Origin: DASPKX01 sp035627835
Lineage (GTDB): Bacteria; Verrucomicrobiota; Verrucomicrobiia; Limisphaerales; SXQI01
Assembly: GCA_035627835.1 (NCBI GenBank)
Contig: DASPKX010000014.1
Coordinates: forward strand, 1-64,000
Length of the DNA stretch: 64,000 nucleotides
Direction: 5' to 3'
A program made the position numbers and the translations under genes. Shown in pieces: positions 51,825 to 60,683 of the stretch (position 1 is its first letter; the number at the start of each line of letters is the position of its first letter). The notes under the pieces are model-generated. The model saw only the letters and a list, made by a program, of their open reading frames with translations, ran no database searches and had not been told where the DNA came from.

Positions 51825-52198
51825 TGCTCCTTTTTTTGAATGCCCGCGCGGTCCATGGCGCGAAGCAGGTCTCGCTCAACTTCCTGGCCGCTCTTCCCGT
51901 AAATCGAGCGGCGCGCCACTAGGACGACATCGGTCGGGCTGGGGAAGCGATCCTGATTTTTGCGAAAAGCTTCCCTAAGCAGGCGGCGAGCCCGAGAGCG
52001 AACGACTGCCGGGCCGATGTTTGCAGAAGTGACAACCCCGAGTCGGGGCCGTTTCTCGTTAGGGTTGCCGAGCCAATTCAAGACAAGGCAACCGTAAGCC
52101 AGCCGTTCCCCTTTTTCCTTCAAGTAAGTAAAGTCGCGCCTTCGCTGCAAACGCATGCTGCGCGGGAATTTCTGGCGAGCCTGGCGTTCGGGCGCCAT
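51821..52198 (-). CDS. rnpA: Ribonuclease P protein component
   Basis: Protein subunit of RNase P, which processes the 5' ends of tRNAs with the rnpB RNA (not seen in this window). The family pattern is visible: LQRRRDFTYLKEKGERLAYG at the start, then RPRLGVVTSANIGPAVVRSRARRLLREAF with the RNR-type RNA-binding motif (family consensus GxAVxRNRxKR). The length is about 125 residues. I used the ATG at 52198 (GGGAG about 7 bases upstream); a TTG at 52216 overlapping the rpmH stop would give 131 residues. It is second in the rpmH operon, as in most bacteria. Confidence 0.94.
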   Translation of the reverse strand: MAPERQARQKFPRSMRLQRRRDFTYLKEKGERLAYGCLVLNWLGNPNEKRPRLGVVTSANIGPAVVRSRARRLLREAFRKNQDRFPSPTDVVLVARRSIYGKSGQEVERDLLRAMDRAGIQKKEQ

Positions 52199-52212
52199 GG
52201 CGAGTCTCCCGA

Positions 52213-52350
52213 TCAAACCGGGGTGAGGCGCTTGCGCCCAACGCGGCGGCGATTGGCGAGAATGGCCTTGCCGCTCTTGCTGCTGTTACGGTTAAGAAAA
52301 CCGTGCTGGCGCTTGCGGCGAATTTTCGAGGGTTGATACTGGCGCTTCAT
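52213..52350 (-). CDS. rpmH: 50S ribosomal protein L34
   Basis: 45-residue ribosomal protein L34 of the large subunit. It begins MKRQYQPSKIRRKRQHGFL and ends VGRKRLTPV, matching the L34 family throughout, with the normal Lys/Arg richness. It is the first gene of the minus-strand rpmH-rnpA-yidD-yidC unit, directly after a strong promoter. The ATG at 52350 is unambiguous. dnaA, often found next to rpmH near the origin, is not adjacent here. Confidence 0.97.
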   Translation of the reverse strand: MKRQYQPSKIRRKRQHGFLNRNSSKSGKAILANRRRVGRKRLTPV

Positions 52351-52409
52351 AAAAATTGTCGTTTATTTTCTGCCCCAAAAGAAGCAGCCCCGCCTCAGCG
52401 GAGTGCGGG

Positions 52410-52437
52410 ATAATACTTCTGTCCCCCCCTAAGTCAA
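52410..52437 (-). promoter_or_regulatory. Sigma-70-type promoter of the rpmH operon
   Basis: On the minus strand TTGACT (52437-52432) and TATTAT (52415-52410) are separated by 16 bases, a good -35/-10 pair. Transcription would start near 52403, leaving a leader of about 50 bases before the rpmH start. Confidence 0.75.
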
Positions 52438-52695
52438 GGAATCCATTGCGGTGTCTGGAAACGAGGGGTCTGCGGCGCTAATTGGCTAACGTGCGGAATG
52501 AGTGGACGCAGACGATTAATGGTGAATAACTTGTGCTTGCGGGAGGGCAAACAAATCGTCTTCAACCGTCGGGAGTTCCCCTAAACAAAAGGCTTCCAAA
52601 GCACTGATTGCGCAAAGGGGCTTCCTGTTTGACCCTGCCCTACAGGTAACCACGTTCACTGGGTTTAACATTTCAAAATCAGAGAGGAGTTTTTT
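52438..52695. other. Non-coding stretch upstream of the YciE-like gene
   Basis: No gene is seen between the rpmH promoter and the start at 52696. It should contain the promoter of the ferritin-like gene; I could not fix one. CCTGT (52624-52628) and ACAGG (52642-52646) are an inverted repeat around TTGACC, which might be a control site. Confidence 0.4.
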
Positions 52696-53325
52696 ATGAA
52701 ATTGGAAACGCTGCGCGAGCTGTACATTGAGGAGCTTCGCGACATTTATGATGCCGAAAACCAACTGGTCAAAGCTCTCCCGAAAATGGCCAAAGCCGCC
52801 ACCAACGAGGAGCTGAGCGCGGCGTTTGAAGAGCACCTGGAGCAAACGGAGGCCCAGGTCGAGCGCTTGAACGAGATTTTTGAAATGCTTGAGGAGAAGC
52901 CTAAGGGTGGCAAATGCGAAGCCATGAAGGGGCTCCTCGAGGAAGCCAAGAAACTGATGGAGGAGGACGCCGACGCGGATGTGCTCGATGCTGCTATGAT
53001 CGCGGCGGCCCAAAAGGTGGAGCATTATGAAATCGCCTCGTACGGCACACTCCGCACCTATGCTGAACAGTTGGAGCTTGATGAACAAGCTGACCTGCTC
53101 CAGGAGATCCTCGATGAGGAGAAGGATGCCGATGACAATTTAACGGAACTCGCCATGACCTGCATCAACCTTGCCGCCGAAGGTGAAGAAGAGGAGGAGG
53201 AGGAAGACGAAGATGAGGAAGTAAGCGCCGAGGATGCCGAGGAGTCGGAAGAGGAAGAAGATGAAGAGGGTGAAGAAGATGAGGAGAAGGAAAAGGCTCA
53301 GGAGCCAACTCCGCGGAAACGTTAA
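52696..53325 (+). CDS. YciE/DUF892-type ferritin-like protein with acidic tail
   Basis: Stress-related ferritin-like protein, 209 residues. The four-helix DUF892 (YciE/YciF) domain covers about 1-158: METLRELYIEELRDIY-type start (here MKLETLRELYIEELRDIYD), LPKMAKAATNEELSAAFEEH, and VEHYEIASYGTLRTYA with Glu/His positions that could bind metal. The last 50 residues (about 160-209) are almost only Glu, Asp and a few Lys/Ser, a tail not usual for the family. GAGAGGAG lies 6 bases before the ATG. YciE family members are linked to osmotic, peroxide or stationary-phase stress in other bacteria. A terminator follows at 53342, then a second four-helix stress-type protein. Confidence 0.88.
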   Translation: MKLETLRELYIEELRDIYDAENQLVKALPKMAKAATNEELSAAFEEHLEQTEAQVERLNEIFEMLEEKPKGGKCEAMKGLLEEAKKLMEEDADADVLDAAMIAAAQKVEHYEIASYGTLRTYAEQLELDEQADLLQEILDEEKDADDNLTELAMTCINLAAEGEEEEEEEDEDEEVSAEDAEESEEEEDEEGEEDEEKEKAQEPTPRKR

Positions 53326-53341
53326 TTAATATTTTTTTGAC

Positions 53342-53377
53342 GGCGCACAGGGCTAGTGGCCTTGTGCGCCTTTTTTT
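53342..53377 (+). terminator. Rho-independent terminator after the YciE-like gene
   Basis: GGCGCACAGGG (53342-53352) pairs with CCTTGTGCGCC (53360-53370) with one wobble, followed by TTTTTTT. It lies 16 bases after the stop codon. Confidence 0.88.
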
Positions 53378-53565
53378 ACGACGCCGCGCAAACCACTGCG
53401 GGAAGCGATATCCCCCTGCCCTCCGCAATCTCGAAATCTATTCAATATTCCGCACCCCCGGCGAGTGTTTCAGGAGTCCCCTCACGCGCCCTTTCTCCAC
53501 GCGGCGCTCAGTTTCCGGTGGTTCCCCTCATTGTGAGTGATGAGCAGTGGAGCGAATTTTGCGCA

Positions 53566-54060
53566 ATGATATCTGAGCCGCTCGCAACAACCGGAAGCCC
53601 CGGCTCCTCTGGGCAAATCGAAGCCGCGGAAACGCTGCACCGTTTGATCCAGACCTGCTATATCGGAGAGGCTGAATTCAGAACAGCGGCCGCAGTCGTT
53701 GAGGATGATGTTATGCGACGGCTGTTCAACAGTTACTCACTTCAACGCGCCCGCTTTGCTGCGGAACTTCAGTCAGAGTTGGCCCGCTTGGCAGATGTCG
53801 AATTACGCCCCCTGCATCCGAGGCAGTCGAACCCAGGCGTCGCGGTTCGCGCCGATGAAGCTTTAAGAGCCTGTTGCCGGCATAGTGAGGCTTTGCTGGT
53901 GAAGTATGAGGAGGCGTTAAAAACGAAGCTCCCGAGGAGCGCTAGATTTTTAGCTTCCGCGCAGTTCGCTCTGGCGCGGCAAGCTCACGATCGAATCCAG
54001 GGCGTTTGCGCACGTTACTTAAACCCTGAGCATGACAACAGAACCATCCTCGCACATTGA
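53566..54060 (+). CDS. PA2169/DUF2383-family four-helix protein
   Basis: Probable small stress protein. The C-terminal 140 residues match the DUF2383/PA2169 four-helix-bundle pattern: ETLHRLIQTCYIGEAEFRTAA, RRLFNSYSLQRARFAAELQ and YEEALKTKLPRSARFLASAQ. These are ferritin-like bundles whose role is not well known. The start is not certain. The open frame begins at a GTG inside the upstream terminator, which is unlikely; I used the ATG at 53566 (164 residues), and GTG at 53533 is an alternative. It follows the YciE-like gene but is separated by a strong terminator. The end is 103 bases before pyk. Confidence 0.72.
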   Translation: MISEPLATTGSPGSSGQIEAAETLHRLIQTCYIGEAEFRTAAAVVEDDVMRRLFNSYSLQRARFAAELQSELARLADVELRPLHPRQSNPGVAVRADEALRACCRHSEALLVKYEEALKTKLPRSARFLASAQFALARQAHDRIQGVCARYLNPEHDNRTILAH

Positions 54061-54163
54061 GATCCGCTGCTTTGAAACGTGGGAGTTTCGCCCTCTGATT
54101 CAAGGGGCGAGCTGATCGTCCAAAATAGCTTCCCTCAGAGACCGGCTTTCGTAAGCTCCTGCC

Positions 54164-55576
54164 GTGAATTTGCGCAGGACGAAGATTATAGCGACGTTGG
54201 GGCCAGCAACCGAATCTCCGGAGCAGATCGGGCGGATGATCGACGCTGGCGTCAATATCTTCCGGCTCAACATGTCGCATGGCACTCACGATTGGGTCCG
54301 GCGAGTGGTCAGTGACATCCGCACGGTAGCCGAACAGCGGGCCCGCTTTGTGGGGATTCTTATGGACACCCAAGGGCCTGCTATTCGCACGGGAGATCTG
54401 CCTGCCGCGCTCGACCTCCGCCCCGGACAGAAATTCACGCTCACTGTTCGCGGACATCAAAGCGAGGAACTGCACTCTGTTGATGTAAACTACGACAACC
54501 TGATCAACGACATCAGCGTTGGCGACGTGGTTCTCCTGGATAATGGCGAAATCCAGATGAAGGTGTTGGCCAAGTTTCAAAACCACATCGAATGCGAGGT
54601 TTTAACGCCTGGCAAACTGGGAAGTCGAAGGCACATCAACCTGCCCGGAGTGAAGGTTAGCCTCCCAGCCCTGACCGCGAAGGATTTAGCGGACATTGCG
54701 CTCGGTTTGGAGCTTCAGGTGGATTTTATCGCCCTATCTTTCGTTCGCGAAGCCAAAGACCTGCGGCAACTCAAAGCGGTTGTTGAGCACGCCAAAGTAC
54801 GACCGCTGATCGTGGCCAAGATCGAAGATCAACAAGCGGTTCAAAACCTCAACGAGATCATCGACGAAGCTGACGGGGTTATGGTGGCGCGCGGCGATTT
54901 AGGCATTGAGTGCCCTTACGAAGAGCTGCCGGTAATTCAGCGCAAGGCCGTGAAGACCTGCTTGCGTGTGGGCAAGCCAGTCATAGTGGCGACGCACATG
55001 CTGGAAAGCATGATCGATAATCCTCTTCCGACGCGCGCGGAAATCACAGATGTCGCGAACGCCGTGTTTGAGCAATCGGACGCAATCATGCTCAGCGGCG
55101 AAACGACCGTTGGCAAGTACCCGGTGAAGTGCGTGGAAGTGTTCGTCAAGATTTCTGAGCGCATTGAGCGCAGCGGTGGCGCTGGTTACGCGGATCGGGC
55201 TGAGTTGCGCACACCACGCGAGAAGCTCGTTAAGAGCGCTGTCGTGATGGCGGATGAACTCCGGGCCAAGGCCATTGTAGTGTTCACATTACGGGGGAAC
55301 ATGGCCCGGCACGCTTCCTGGTTGCGCCCGCGGTTCTCGCCTATCATCGCGATCTGCCCCCAACCTGTCACAGCTCGGCAACTCGCGCTCAACTGGGGCG
55401 TGACACCCGTAGTCATCCCTTTCCTGGAGAAGGATCCCGAAGCTAACATTAACCGCGCAATCAAGGCCCTTGTGGACCAGAAGATCGTGAGCAAAGGCGA
55501 CACAATTGTCATTGTGGGTTGGATTTCGGCAGGGGAAGAGATCGTGGACGCTGTGCAGATGCGCACGATCCGGTAA
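54164..55576 (+). CDS. pyk: Pyruvate kinase
   Basis: Glycolytic enzyme converting phosphoenolpyruvate and ADP to pyruvate and ATP, 470 residues. Visible are RRTKIIATLGPATESPEQI, the NMSHGTHD and LMDTQGPAIRTGD motifs, the signature IVAKIEDQQAV, GVMVARGDLGIE and SDAIMLSGETTVGKYPV, with a regular C-terminal domain (about 345-470). The start is GTG at 54164; no strong ribosome site is seen, but the conserved RRTKI lies directly after it. It is transcribed alone on the plus strand, with a small ORF after it. Confidence 0.97.
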   Translation: MNLRRTKIIATLGPATESPEQIGRMIDAGVNIFRLNMSHGTHDWVRRVVSDIRTVAEQRARFVGILMDTQGPAIRTGDLPAALDLRPGQKFTLTVRGHQSEELHSVDVNYDNLINDISVGDVVLLDNGEIQMKVLAKFQNHIECEVLTPGKLGSRRHINLPGVKVSLPALTAKDLADIALGLELQVDFIALSFVREAKDLRQLKAVVEHAKVRPLIVAKIEDQQAVQNLNEIIDEADGVMVARGDLGIECPYEELPVIQRKAVKTCLRVGKPVIVATHMLESMIDNPLPTRAEITDVANAVFEQSDAIMLSGETTVGKYPVKCVEVFVKISERIERSGGAGYADRAELRTPREKLVKSAVVMADELRAKAIVVFTLRGNMARHASWLRPRFSPIIAICPQPVTARQLALNWGVTPVVIPFLEKDPEANINRAIKALVDQKIVSKGDTIVIVGWISAGEEIVDAVQMRTIR

Positions 55577-55657
55577 ACCCCGATTCACTGACACTGCTCG
55601 CGCGCGGCCCTTTACCGCTTAAATTGCCGCATGGACCAGCGAGAAGGAGAACATTCA

Positions 55658-55774
55658 GTGAAGCGCGGCGAATTCGAAGGCAAAGAGCCGCGCAAAAGCA
55701 AAGAGCTGCCCGGCGAGACACCGGCCGATCGCGGAGCCTGCACCAAAGAAAGCTCTGTCGAGGGAAGCGAGTAG
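55658..55774 (+). CDS. Candidate small hydrophilic protein, 38 aa
   Basis: A short open frame downstream of pyk. GTG at 55658 is preceded by AAGGAG 8 bases upstream, and the peptide (GTG-KRGEFEGKEPRKSKELPG, then acidic residues to GSE) is very hydrophilic, rich in Glu and Lys. An upstream ATG at 55631 would add 9 residues. The family is unknown. The stop lies 2 bases from the convergent nuoN stop. It is supported only by the ribosome site and its composition, so it is tentative. Confidence 0.35.
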   Translation: MKRGEFEGKEPRKSKELPGETPADRGACTKESSVEGSE

Positions 55775-55776
55775 AG

Positions 55777-57222
55777 TTAGAGCTTCACCGACGCGATAGC
55801 CGCGTCAGCAGCTTTCACGATCGGATTCGGGAATACTCCGAGATAGAGCATGCCCACGATGCAAGCGTAAAGGAGCGCGACCATTGGGCCATTGATGCGG
55901 AGCGTCGATTCATCAGTTGCCTTGCCCCAGTACATGGCGTGCACCACCCCAAGGTAGTAGTAGAACGATATGACGATCCCAATCAGGGCTGCGCCAATCA
56001 GCCAAAAGTAAATCGGCTCTGCTGTTGCTCGTTCGATCACAGCGCGCAAGAGCAGGAACTTGCCGAAGAACCCCGCGAGCGGCGGAATGCCGGCCAGCGA
56101 GATCATTGCGAGCGCGAGCGTTGCAGCGAGCAATGGTGAGCGTTTATGGAGCCCAGCCACGATGCTCACATCTTCATCATTGGCTTCGCGAGCAACCACC
56201 GAGATCACCGCGAAGGCGGCGAGGACGCTAAAGAGATATCCAGCAAGGTAGAAGAGGATCGCTGATGATCCGTGCTGGTTGCCTGCAGCAATGCCCAACA
56301 GGAGATAGCCGGCGTTCGCAATGGAGGAGTAACCGAGCAACCGCTTCAAGTTTCGCTGCGGAATGGCGCAAAGGTTTCCGTAAAGGATCGTGATGGATCC
56401 AACGAGAATCATCAGCGGGCCCCATTTCGTGAACACACTGGGTGCGACCGTGTAGAGCATCCGAACGAGGATAGCGAAACCCGCAGTCTTTGAGCCGATA
56501 GCCAGGAAAGCAGTGCTTGGAGCGGGTGAACCTTGGTAAACGTCGGGCGTCCAGATCTGGAATGGAAAAGCCGCAATTTTGAAGCTGATTCCGAAAAGCA
56601 CCATCAGCAGGCCAACGAGAAATAAAGGCTTGGATAGCAGCGCTTCACCTTGACGGTATATTTCGGCGAAGTTGGTAGTGCTCGCGGAGCCAAAAACCAA
56701 CGCAATGCCATAGACGGTGAACGCGGTGGAGAGCGCGCCCATAATCAGGTACTTCACTCCGGCTTCGAGCGAGACGAGGCGGTTTCGTTGGAAGCTCGTG
56801 AGGATATAAAACGTGATAGTGATCAGTTCGAGGGAGACAAAGACCATCACGAAGTCGTTCGCAGAAGCGGCGAACATCATTCCCGCGAGAGCAAACATGG
56901 AAAGCGAATAGAACTCCGACACGCCCACGGGGATGCGATCTGCAAAATCGGTGGCGATGATCATCACGATGATTGCAGCCACCAGGAAGAAGCGTTTAAA
57001 AAACAAGGCGAGCCCATCCATGACGTAGGAATTATCGAAGGCGAGCTGTGACGCGCCGGTGTTAATGAAGAATGTGGCGGCCAGCACGCACCCAAGATAG
57101 CCAGCAGCAACATAACCGAGGCGGCGCTTATTGGCGGGCGAGGTCCAAAGATCGAGCATCAGCAGGATGAGGCCTCCTGCAATTACGGCGATTTCAAGGC
57201 TTATGGCCCAGGTGTTCGTCAT
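55777..57222 (-). CDS. nuoN: NADH-quinone oxidoreductase subunit N
   Basis: Antiporter-like membrane subunit of complex I, about 481 residues, with 13-14 hydrophobic helices. The conserved Glu region MVFVSLELITITFYIL (about 118-133) and the Lys regions (ISFKIAAFPFQIWTPDVYQG, and SLAGIPPLAGFFGKFLLLRA) are present, the proton-channel residues of this family. I used the ATG at 57222, 4 bases after the nuoM stop, not the earlier TTG at 57240 inside nuoM. It is the last of the window's nuo genes; complex I couples NADH oxidation to proton pumping. Confidence 0.95.
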   Translation of the reverse strand: MTNTWAISLEIAVIAGGLILLMLDLWTSPANKRRLGYVAAGYLGCVLAATFFINTGASQLAFDNSYVMDGLALFFKRFFLVAAIIVMIIATDFADRIPVGVSEFYSLSMFALAGMMFAASANDFVMVFVSLELITITFYILTSFQRNRLVSLEAGVKYLIMGALSTAFTVYGIALVFGSASTTNFAEIYRQGEALLSKPLFLVGLLMVLFGISFKIAAFPFQIWTPDVYQGSPAPSTAFLAIGSKTAGFAILVRMLYTVAPSVFTKWGPLMILVGSITILYGNLCAIPQRNLKRLLGYSSIANAGYLLLGIAAGNQHGSSAILFYLAGYLFSVLAAFAVISVVAREANDEDVSIVAGLHKRSPLLAATLALAMISLAGIPPLAGFFGKFLLLRAVIERATAEPIYFWLIGAALIGIVISFYYYLGVVHAMYWGKATDESTLRINGPMVALLYACIVGMLYLGVFPNPIVKAADAAIASVKL

Positions 57223-57226
57223 GGAA

Positions 57227-58780
57227 TTAAGGTTGGGCAACGACAGTGAAGCGAGTGCCCGCTGGAGCGGAACTTTCGGCGGTGCGGAGGTTCGGAGACT
57301 TTTGGCCGGTAGTGAGCTGCACTATTTTTTCCGCGCTCGGCGCAATTCGATCGGTCAGCAAGCGAGGGACGCAGCCGAAAATAAGCAACCCGGCAACCAG
57401 GAGCGCAAAGGGAAGCTTACGCCATAAGCCAGGTGCATCCTGCAGATTGTTACCTAGCTCGACCATTGGGCCGTGCATCGCTGAGCGCGCGAGACCGAGC
57501 ATATAGACCGCTGCGATAACCAAAGCCCCCCACGCGGCCAGAGTCGTCACAACAGGGTGGGCTTTCCATGCACCGAACATGGCCATCGCTTCACCTACGA
57601 AGTTTGCGAATGCAGGCAGCCCGCACCCGGCCATCACCATCATGATTGTCACGGTGCCCATGAAAGGCAGACGACGCAGGAAGCCGCCATAGGAATCCAG
57701 GTTGAGTGTGCCCGTTTGCTGGTAAAGATATCCGCTAATGGCAAAACTGAGCGCCGCAAGCAACCCGTGCGCGATCATCACCACCACAGCCCCAGTGATC
57801 CCAATGAGTGTGAGGCTGGCGATTCCAAGAAAAACGAAGCCCATGTGCGCGACGCTCGAGTTGCCAATGAGCAGATTAAGATTGCGCTGCTGCATCGCAA
57901 CCAAGCCGGAGAAAAGGATATTGCCGAGGCAGAGCACGGCAAGGATTTGCATCCAACTCTGCGCGCCCTCGGGCAACATGGGAAGCGCCACGCGAATCAG
58001 GCCGTAAAGGCCGAACTTCTTCAGCACGCCTGCGTGAAGCATTGCCGTTGCGGCGGGAGCCGCGCCATAACCTAAGGGAGCCCAGGTGTGGAATGGCCAC
58101 AGAGAGACCAGGATGCCAAATCCAAACAGCAGAATGGGGAAGATGAGTTGCTGCAGGTTGCTCGACAGCGGGCGAGCGCTTAAAGCAGCCGTAAGTTCAG
58201 GGATGCTGAACGTGTTCGCGCCCGAAGCGACGTACAGCGCAATCAGCCCAATCAGTGTCAGCAGCGCTCCGGCCGTTAGATAGAGGGTGATGTTGTAAGC
58301 AGCGTAATTCTTGTTCTCTCCCCTGCCCCACACGCCAATCATGATGAAGGTTGGGATCAGCGCGAGTTCGTGAAAGAAATAGAGAAAGAACAGATCCAAC
58401 GAAGCAAACGCCCCGAGAATGCCGCCGATCATTACCATCAGCAGCAGGTAGAACTCTTTCTGCCGATCTTTGATGTCCCATGAGATAGCCGTGGCAGCAA
58501 ACGCGACGATGGTTCCCAGAAGAACAAGCCCAACATTAATGCCGTCCACACCGACATAATAGGAGATGCCGAGCGATTCCACCCAGGGAACCCGTTGCGC
58601 AAACTGGAATCCCGTTCCGCCGGGCACAAACGCGGCGAACATGGCCACACCTAGCACGAGCGAGATGAGGCTCGCGGTCACCGACACAATGCGAATGACG
58701 AAGCGGTAGTTGCGCGGGATCAGCGCAATCAGCAACGCCGCCACCAAAGGCGCTCCGAGTATGTATGTGAGAATCGACAT
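57227..58780 (-). CDS. nuoM: NADH-quinone oxidoreductase subunit M
   Basis: Antiporter-like membrane subunit of complex I, 517 residues with about 14 helices. The key region FFLYFFHELALIPTFIMIGVWG (with the conserved Glu) and the Lys-bearing LKKFGLYGLIRVALPML are visible, followed by AHMGFVFLGIASL. I used the ATG at 58780 (MSILTYILGAPLVAAL), since the longer frame runs into nuoL. It is 5 bases after the nuoL stop and slightly before the nuoN start, so these genes are read from one transcript. Confidence 0.95.
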   Translation of the reverse strand: MSILTYILGAPLVAALLIALIPRNYRFVIRIVSVTASLISLVLGVAMFAAFVPGGTGFQFAQRVPWVESLGISYYVGVDGINVGLVLLGTIVAFAATAISWDIKDRQKEFYLLLMVMIGGILGAFASLDLFFLYFFHELALIPTFIMIGVWGRGENKNYAAYNITLYLTAGALLTLIGLIALYVASGANTFSIPELTAALSARPLSSNLQQLIFPILLFGFGILVSLWPFHTWAPLGYGAAPAATAMLHAGVLKKFGLYGLIRVALPMLPEGAQSWMQILAVLCLGNILFSGLVAMQQRNLNLLIGNSSVAHMGFVFLGIASLTLIGITGAVVVMIAHGLLAALSFAISGYLYQQTGTLNLDSYGGFLRRLPFMGTVTIMMVMAGCGLPAFANFVGEAMAMFGAWKAHPVVTTLAAWGALVIAAVYMLGLARSAMHGPMVELGNNLQDAPGLWRKLPFALLVAGLLIFGCVPRLLTDRIAPSAEKIVQLTTGQKSPNLRTAESSAPAGTRFTVVAQP

Positions 58781-58785
58781 GGTGG

Positions 58786-60678
58786 TTATGGACGAAAGAC
58801 GTAGTAAAGCACAGCAGCGGCCCCAGCGATGATTAGAAATGCATACGTTTGGATATTGCCCGTTTGGAACAAGCGCAGGCCGCGCCCAAACAATTCGACA
58901 ATCCCGTGCGTTCCCTTCACAGCCAGCCCTCCAATGATCCAGCGATCCGCCCAATCGGCCAGGCGGGCAGCCAGGCCTTGGGTCAGAGCGATAATCCCAG
59001 CGTAAATTTCGTCAAAATAGAAGCGCCCTTTCATGGCGCGAGCAGCAACGCCCATGTTCTCAGCCACCGGATCGCGTTTGGCGTTGTAATAAAGCCCAGC
59101 CGCCATTAGCAGGCCCAGCAGAGCGGCTCCGATGGACGCAATCACAATCGCAGGAGCATGGTTCAGGACCGCAAAAATGCCGCTTCCATGGTGTGCGTCG
59201 TGGGACTTCGAAACCACTTCATCCAAACCGAAGAAACCGGCAGCTATCGTGGGGATCGCAAGGATGATGAGAGGCAGGATCATCACTTTCGGCGACTCAT
59301 GAGTGTGCCCGCTGGCTTCGCTGCGAGGCGCGCCGGTGAAGGCGACGAAGAACAAACGGAACATGTAGAAGGAGGTGAGGACGGCGACGAATGCCGCCAC
59401 AAAGAACAGTGGACCGCTCTGTTGGTAGGCCTGCAGCAGAATCGCGTCTTTGCTAAAGAACCCGCTCAGTGGCGGAATGCCAGCAATCGCGAGCGTTCCT
59501 AAAAGGAATGTCCAGAATGTCACCGGCATCTTGCGCCGAAGACCGCCCATGTTCCAGATGTCCTGCTCGTGGTGCAATGCGTGAATCACTGAACCGGCTC
59601 CAAGGAAGAGAAGGGCCTTAAAGAACGCATGCGTCGTGAGGTGATACATGGCTGGGTTCGGACCGCTTAAGCCCACCGTCATGACCATGTAGCCGAGCTG
59701 AGAAAGGGTGGAATAAGCGAGAATGCGCTTGATATCGCTCTGTTGCACGGCAATCAACGCGGCCATCAATGATGTAATCGCGCCGATCCAGGCAATGATA
59801 TCCAGGGCGGTGATGCCGTTCAGGAAACTTAAGGCGGCTGGCCAGGCCTGAGTCGCTTGAAAGAGGAAGAAGGTCCGGCAGAGCATGTAAACCCCTGCGG
59901 CAACCATCGTCGCGGCATGGATTAATGCGCTGACAGGCGTTGGGCCTTCCATCGCGTCCGGCAGCCAGACGTGCAGGGGAAACTGCGCCGACTTGCCCAT
60001 CGCTCCGCAAAAGATAAGGAGACCGGCAATCGTAGCCATAGTTCCCAATGCGCCTGGGTTCGAGGAGATCGTCTGCTGAAGCGTCGTGAACTGGAGTGTT
60101 CCCAGGGCTGACCAAACAATCAGAATGCCCAGGAGGAACCCGAAGTCACCGATGCGATTTGTGAGAAAAGCCTTTCGTGCAGCATCGGCCGCAGAGTGGC
60201 GATTGTACCAGAAACCGATCAGCAGGTAGCTGGAGACGCCGACCAACTCCCAGAAGATGAACATCTGAAAGAAGTTGTTCGCGAGCACGATCCCGAGCAT
60301 TGAAAAGGTGAACAGGCTTAAGGAGGCGAAGTAACGGGAGAAGCCTGGGTCATCGTGCATGTATCCGTAGGAGTAAATATGAATGAGCGATCCCACTCCT
60401 GTGACGACCACTAACATGACCCAGGCGAGGCGGTCGATCTGCAGGCCAAACGGAATCATGAGGTCGCCGACGTTCAGCCAGTTCGCTGACACACGGATTG
60501 GCTGCCCGCCCGTGAAGACGCTGGCCAATGACAATGTAATCAGGAAAGAGATCGCAATCGCCCCGATGCTCAGGAAGGCGCTCAAGCGCGGGATCCGTTG
60601 CGTGAAAAGGGTGATAACCGCCGCCGCGACGAGCGGCAGGAAAAGGATCAGCCAGGGCAAATTTGTGGACGGGTCCAT
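58786..60678 (-). CDS. nuoL: NADH-quinone oxidoreductase subunit L
   Basis: Largest antiporter-like subunit of complex I, 630 residues with 15-16 helices plus the lateral helix at the C-terminus. Conserved stretches are SLIHIYSYGYMHDDPGFSRYF, MFIFWELVGVSSYLLIGFW (conserved Glu), GKSAQFPLHVWLPDAMEGPTP (Lys and Asp of the proton path) and the ALLFLGAGSVIHALHHEQD region. The ATG at 60678 starts MDPSTNLPWLILF, normal for the family. It lies 5 bases after the nuoK stop. Confidence 0.96.
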   Translation of the reverse strand: MDPSTNLPWLILFLPLVAAAVITLFTQRIPRLSAFLSIGAIAISFLITLSLASVFTGGQPIRVSANWLNVGDLMIPFGLQIDRLAWVMLVVVTGVGSLIHIYSYGYMHDDPGFSRYFASLSLFTFSMLGIVLANNFFQMFIFWELVGVSSYLLIGFWYNRHSAADAARKAFLTNRIGDFGFLLGILIVWSALGTLQFTTLQQTISSNPGALGTMATIAGLLIFCGAMGKSAQFPLHVWLPDAMEGPTPVSALIHAATMVAAGVYMLCRTFFLFQATQAWPAALSFLNGITALDIIAWIGAITSLMAALIAVQQSDIKRILAYSTLSQLGYMVMTVGLSGPNPAMYHLTTHAFFKALLFLGAGSVIHALHHEQDIWNMGGLRRKMPVTFWTFLLGTLAIAGIPPLSGFFSKDAILLQAYQQSGPLFFVAAFVAVLTSFYMFRLFFVAFTGAPRSEASGHTHESPKVMILPLIILAIPTIAAGFFGLDEVVSKSHDAHHGSGIFAVLNHAPAIVIASIGAALLGLLMAAGLYYNAKRDPVAENMGVAARAMKGRFYFDEIYAGIIALTQGLAARLADWADRWIIGGLAVKGTHGIVELFGRGLRLFQTGNIQTYAFLIIAGAAAVLYYVFRP

Positions 60679-60683
60679 CAGCG

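Noticed and set aside
52351..52409. A riboswitch or attenuator in the rpmH leader
   Set aside because: The leader is about 50 bases, too short and without a stable alternative hairpin or a T-run.
53160..53320. GAAGAGGAGGAG-like repeated DNA, possibly a repeat array or CRISPR-like
   Set aside because: It is the codon repeat of the acidic Glu/Asp tail of the YciE-like protein; there are no spacers or stable repeat unit.
53356..53565. An upstream start (GTG at 53356) for the DUF2383 protein
   Set aside because: The start lies inside the terminator hairpin of the previous gene and the extra residues look random.
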